From contig CM076669.1 of the NCBI GenBank assembly GCA_038496675.1, positions 2,866,746-2,930,745 on the forward strand: a stretch of DNA of 64,000 nt. Reading direction: 5' to 3'. A program made the translations under genes and the position numbers. The notes under the pieces were generated by a model, which was not told where the DNA came from, did not search any database, and saw nothing but the letters and a program-made list of their open reading frames with translations. The stretch comes from Rachycentron canadum. Lineage: Eukaryota > Chordata > Actinopteri > Carangiformes > Rachycentridae. The stretch's first letter is position 1, and every line of letters begins with the position of its first letter. Of this stretch, positions 60,851-64,000 are shown in pieces.

Positions 60851-63800
60851 CTTGCACTTCTGTTTGCTCTCAGACAAGTGAGGTGATTTCAAGGTTGATT
60901 GGGAACAACAAACTATCTGGAAGAACACTTTGAAGAGAAACTGCATGCTATCCTTCCCCTCAAAAACTCTCCTCCCAGCACAAAGTAAGAGTGGGTGGAT
61001 GAGAGTTTGTGAATCTGAGATTTTCTTGACTTTTGGCCTTTTTGCTATATGTTATTAAAGATGCATTGTTTAGGCCTTTGGTGTGTAATCAGGGTACTAG
61101 GCAGGGTGCCTGTTTTTATGCTTTGATGAAAAATCTTTAACCTTGGCCGAGCCGGGATAAACATTTCACAAGATAGCATTGCACTGAATGTGAATACAAA
61201 ATCTTGTGACTGATAATATATATTTATAAATAAACAGTATTGCATATTTGTTGTGGCTTTTCTCTACAGCACTGCACACTGACCCTGTGGGCTTTCAGTA
61301 TCAAATTACTGTCATTCACATATGAGTGCTGATTCATTGGTTTTACTTTTGTGTTCATTTTATTTTGTCCAAATCAATTGCAGTCTCCAAACTGATTCAG
61401 TTTAACACAGTTTCACCACTTAACCCTCAAACCTTCATGAAGTCAGGATTTATTGCAATACTGTGGCATTATATTGCATTAGTTTTAGCTGAGTGTACCT
61501 GATGAACTGACAACAGAGTGAATCCATAATTATTCTTTTCAAATGCCAATATTTCTGGCTTATTTAAGCCCTTCTTGGAGTGATATAAATAAAAATGCAA
61601 TTCTGCCAAGATACTTGATTGGAGGTGAGAGTAGACTGAAGGACAAGTGATAAATATTTCTATCGTCTGAATATCAAGTAGCTCAGTTCGCACTGGATAT
61701 GTTGTATTTGTTATGGCTGAGATGTCTCCGGAGAAGGGCTTTGGGTCAGGTATGTGTGTGTTCCTATTTGCGTCTGTGTGTCAGACCTACTCACCAAGGA
61801 CAGACTTAATGCATTGTTAATTCACAGTCACACCATCTTCCACACAAGACAGTACTTTCTTTATATTTCAGCACATTTATATTTTATGCAGCAATTTATC
61901 AGCAAATGTGATAAAAGGAGAAATTGGTGACAAAAGGGACATTTAAATACATTTTAAAAGTATTCTGTGAAATTGAGAATCAGTAAACTGAATGAAAGAT
62001 TGGCCATTTTTCTCTTTGGATGTTATCGACGCCTACTAATGTCTTTTATCAGGCCAGCATTCAGGCATGCTAATGGTCTTGCACCACTACTGACCTAACA
62101 ATCAACATAAAACACACTATTCATTGGGTAGACTCTTCTAGCATTAGCCAGATTTTCCCTACCCAACCTGTCCCACTGAATTTTAACAGTCTATCAATAT
62201 TCATTCTAATTTATAACCAAGAGGATGAAAGTTGAAATAGAGAGAAAATGCTTACTTTAGATTGGAATCTTTTGAGCCAAAGTGCTCTGCATTTCACATA
62301 TTATCCCAACACAGGGTGCTGGGTTTAAAAAAAACAAAACAAAAACAAACATTGTTATCTGCAGAAGACATCAGACTTTGCCCAGTTCATTTGTTCCCTC
62401 AAATTTAACCAAGGATGGCTATAGCATGGAAACCATGAGGCAGGGATACTTGTTGTAGTGAACATTGACTATATTCTAGCTACATTTGGTTAAACAGTCA
62501 AAAATGTAAACTTTGCAGGAATTTGACTTGCATAAATAGAACTAACAATAAATACATCAGGTGGTAAATAGAATAGAATGACAAAGAGCAGGCACACAAA
62601 GGTGTGAATAAGGTGTATAAAACCCTGGTAGCCTTGTGGTGGAGGTGGCGCTCAGGAGTACTCCAGTTACACCAATACCCTGTTAAGAATTCACATGCTA
62701 GGGGTTAGAGAGCGGTGAGGACTTTGGAAAAGGTAAACCTGTGGTCGATCAGTCACATTGGGTTGTGCAATTCAAGCGTGTTTGTGTGTTTGAAGAGTGA
62801 AAGAGGGTGTGTGTCCAACTGACAGGACTTAGTGAGCACACACACACAGCAATACACCCGCAATCTCCCTTTCTGTCCTTGTGATGGTCCAAAATCCAGA
62901 CACCAAGTAAAGTGGTATTTTGGTTATTTTCTCCCTCTCTCTCTGGGCTTGATTCTCATTTTGGTGACTTGACACTAATTCTCCAGCAAGAAGGGCTTGT
63001 GTGTATGTACGTCTACCCTTGTGTGTATTTGTGTAAAGAGGCGGGGGAGCTGAGGTGAGCTGATTCTATCAGGCTAAGTGTGACAGGCCAATCTGTGGCC
63101 ACCCATTTGCTCTGACTGGGAGGATGTCCAGGGTGTTAATGGGTTTGTACACACACAGAGAGAAAGATGGGAAGAGAGAGAGAAGAGAGAGCAACACACA
63201 TACACTCATGTGAGTACATACCCTATTCACATACAATTACACACACTTAAGATTTCATTCAAATTGCAAGCACATTACAAGTGGCAAATATCTGTACGAT
63301 GGCTGCTCAATGATGACACTTTTCACTTTTTCATCTCTGGACAGATTCTGTTTAAATTCAGTGAACTGATAGAATATACCATATGGTTGGTTCATGTTTG
63401 GCACAAAGTTAAAAGAAAGGGAGTTCAATGCATGAGACTGGGATGAGCATAAAACTTCTGGACTGATGAACTATGTATTCATGCATAGGTGTGTGACTTT
63501 TTCTCCAACCTCTAGTTTGTCACCCATAACCCATCAGAGTGTGTCCTCTGCCAGTTAATGCACTTCCAACCCTGGAGACTTTATACTCATTATTTATACA
63601 CACTTTATTTCTCCTTCCTTCATGTGCTGTTTTTTCACTAAGACCCTTTCAGATTTGTCTATTTATCAAATTTCACTTCTCTTTTCACAGATCTTCTCTC
63701 TTAAAACTTTGACTAATCCCTTTTGTCTACTGATCTGCTTCACTAATTCTCTTCCCTGTCACCTTGCCATTCTTCTCTTATTTTTTTACATCTATATATT

Positions 63801-63956
63801 CTATCACCTTCCCTGTCCACCATCCTTCCTCTCTGGGTTTGAGTGTGTATGCCCCTCTCACACTCCCATTGCTTCACTGCCCTCACCACGTCCTCTCAGT
63901 GCCAGCAGGGATGAAGGTGCTAAATGTACTCAGTCTCACTCTTTCTCTCCCTCTCC

Positions 63957-63966
<10 letters not shown>

Positions 63967-64000
<34 letters not shown>
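63967..64000. repeat. (CA)n microsatellite at window end
   Basis: (CT)n then pure (CA)n running to the last base; it probably continues beyond the window. Confidence 0.95.

Larger units (their letters stand above)
48173..64000 (-). other. plxna4: Start of a very long 5' plxna4 intron
   Basis: Over 15.8 kb without any recognisable exon. I looked on the minus strand for PSI1 (C-G-W-C-V type) and sema-domain coding sequence and saw none. The stretch holds a (TAA)n tract (50048-50078), a Tc1-like element (53347-53890), (CA)n tracts (54605-54630, 54775-54820, 55324-55395, 63967-64000), GA-rich sequence (60780-60850) and unique AT-rich blocks. Confidence 0.55.

Noticed and set aside
1..64000. CRISPR arrays, prokaryotic defence systems, rRNA or tRNA genes
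   Set aside because: No regular direct repeats with unique spacers, no bacterial-style gene clusters, no recognisable cloverleaf or rRNA sequence; the window is vertebrate intronic and intergenic DNA.

Overview
The window is vertebrate nuclear DNA, most likely from a percomorph-type teleost fish. The evidence is short U2-type GT-AG exons spread over kilobases of AT-rich intron, very frequent (CA)n/(GT)n microsatellites, Tc1-like transposon relics and a fish-type interspersed repeat. I see no operons, CRISPR arrays, rRNA or tRNA genes, or any other prokaryote-like system. Two runs of exactly 500 N (12470-12969 and 37621-38120) cut the window into three contigs: A (1-12469), B (12970-37620) and C (38121-64000).

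Contig A carries the 3' part of an unidentified gene on the + strand. Five exons between 204 and 3103 have matching phases and encode a Ser/Pro-rich, apparently disordered protein segment. A sixth, phase-compatible exon candidate starts at 9413. The rest of A is non-coding and holds a Tc1-like relic (about 5165-5838), a percomorph-type repeat (8512-8775) and microsatellites.

Contigs B and C together hold 17 exons of one class-A plexin, best matched to plexin-A4 (plxna4), the semaphorin co-receptor with a cytoplasmic Ras/Rap GAP. Four exons lie on the minus strand of C (48172 down to 41412): the end of PSI1, the following linker, and PSI2. Thirteen exons lie on the plus strand of B (15687 to 33272): IPT repeats, PSI3, the transmembrane helix, the juxtamembrane coiled coil and the first part of the GAP domain. 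The reading phase matches at every internal junction. The last exon on C (phase 0, ending K-K-P-E) and the first on B (phase 0, starting G-C-P-Q) are consecutive in class-A plexins.

The gene therefore starts on one strand and continues on the other, which no normal transcript can do. Flipping contig B in place between its two gaps restores one collinear minus-strand gene. The flip also places a (CA)n tract on both sides of the second gap, so that gap would simply sit inside one microsatellite. The best reading is a contig orientation error in the assembly, not new biology. The large sema-domain exons (beyond 64000) and the 3' exons for the RhoGTPase-binding domain and the rest of the GAP are not in the window.

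The remaining sequence is intronic or intergenic: microsatellites, a complete 544-bp non-autonomous Tc1-like element (53347-53890), a perfect 16-bp hairpin (35814-35853), and several blocks that look like conserved regulatory elements but cannot be confirmed here. I found no convincing undescribed biological system.
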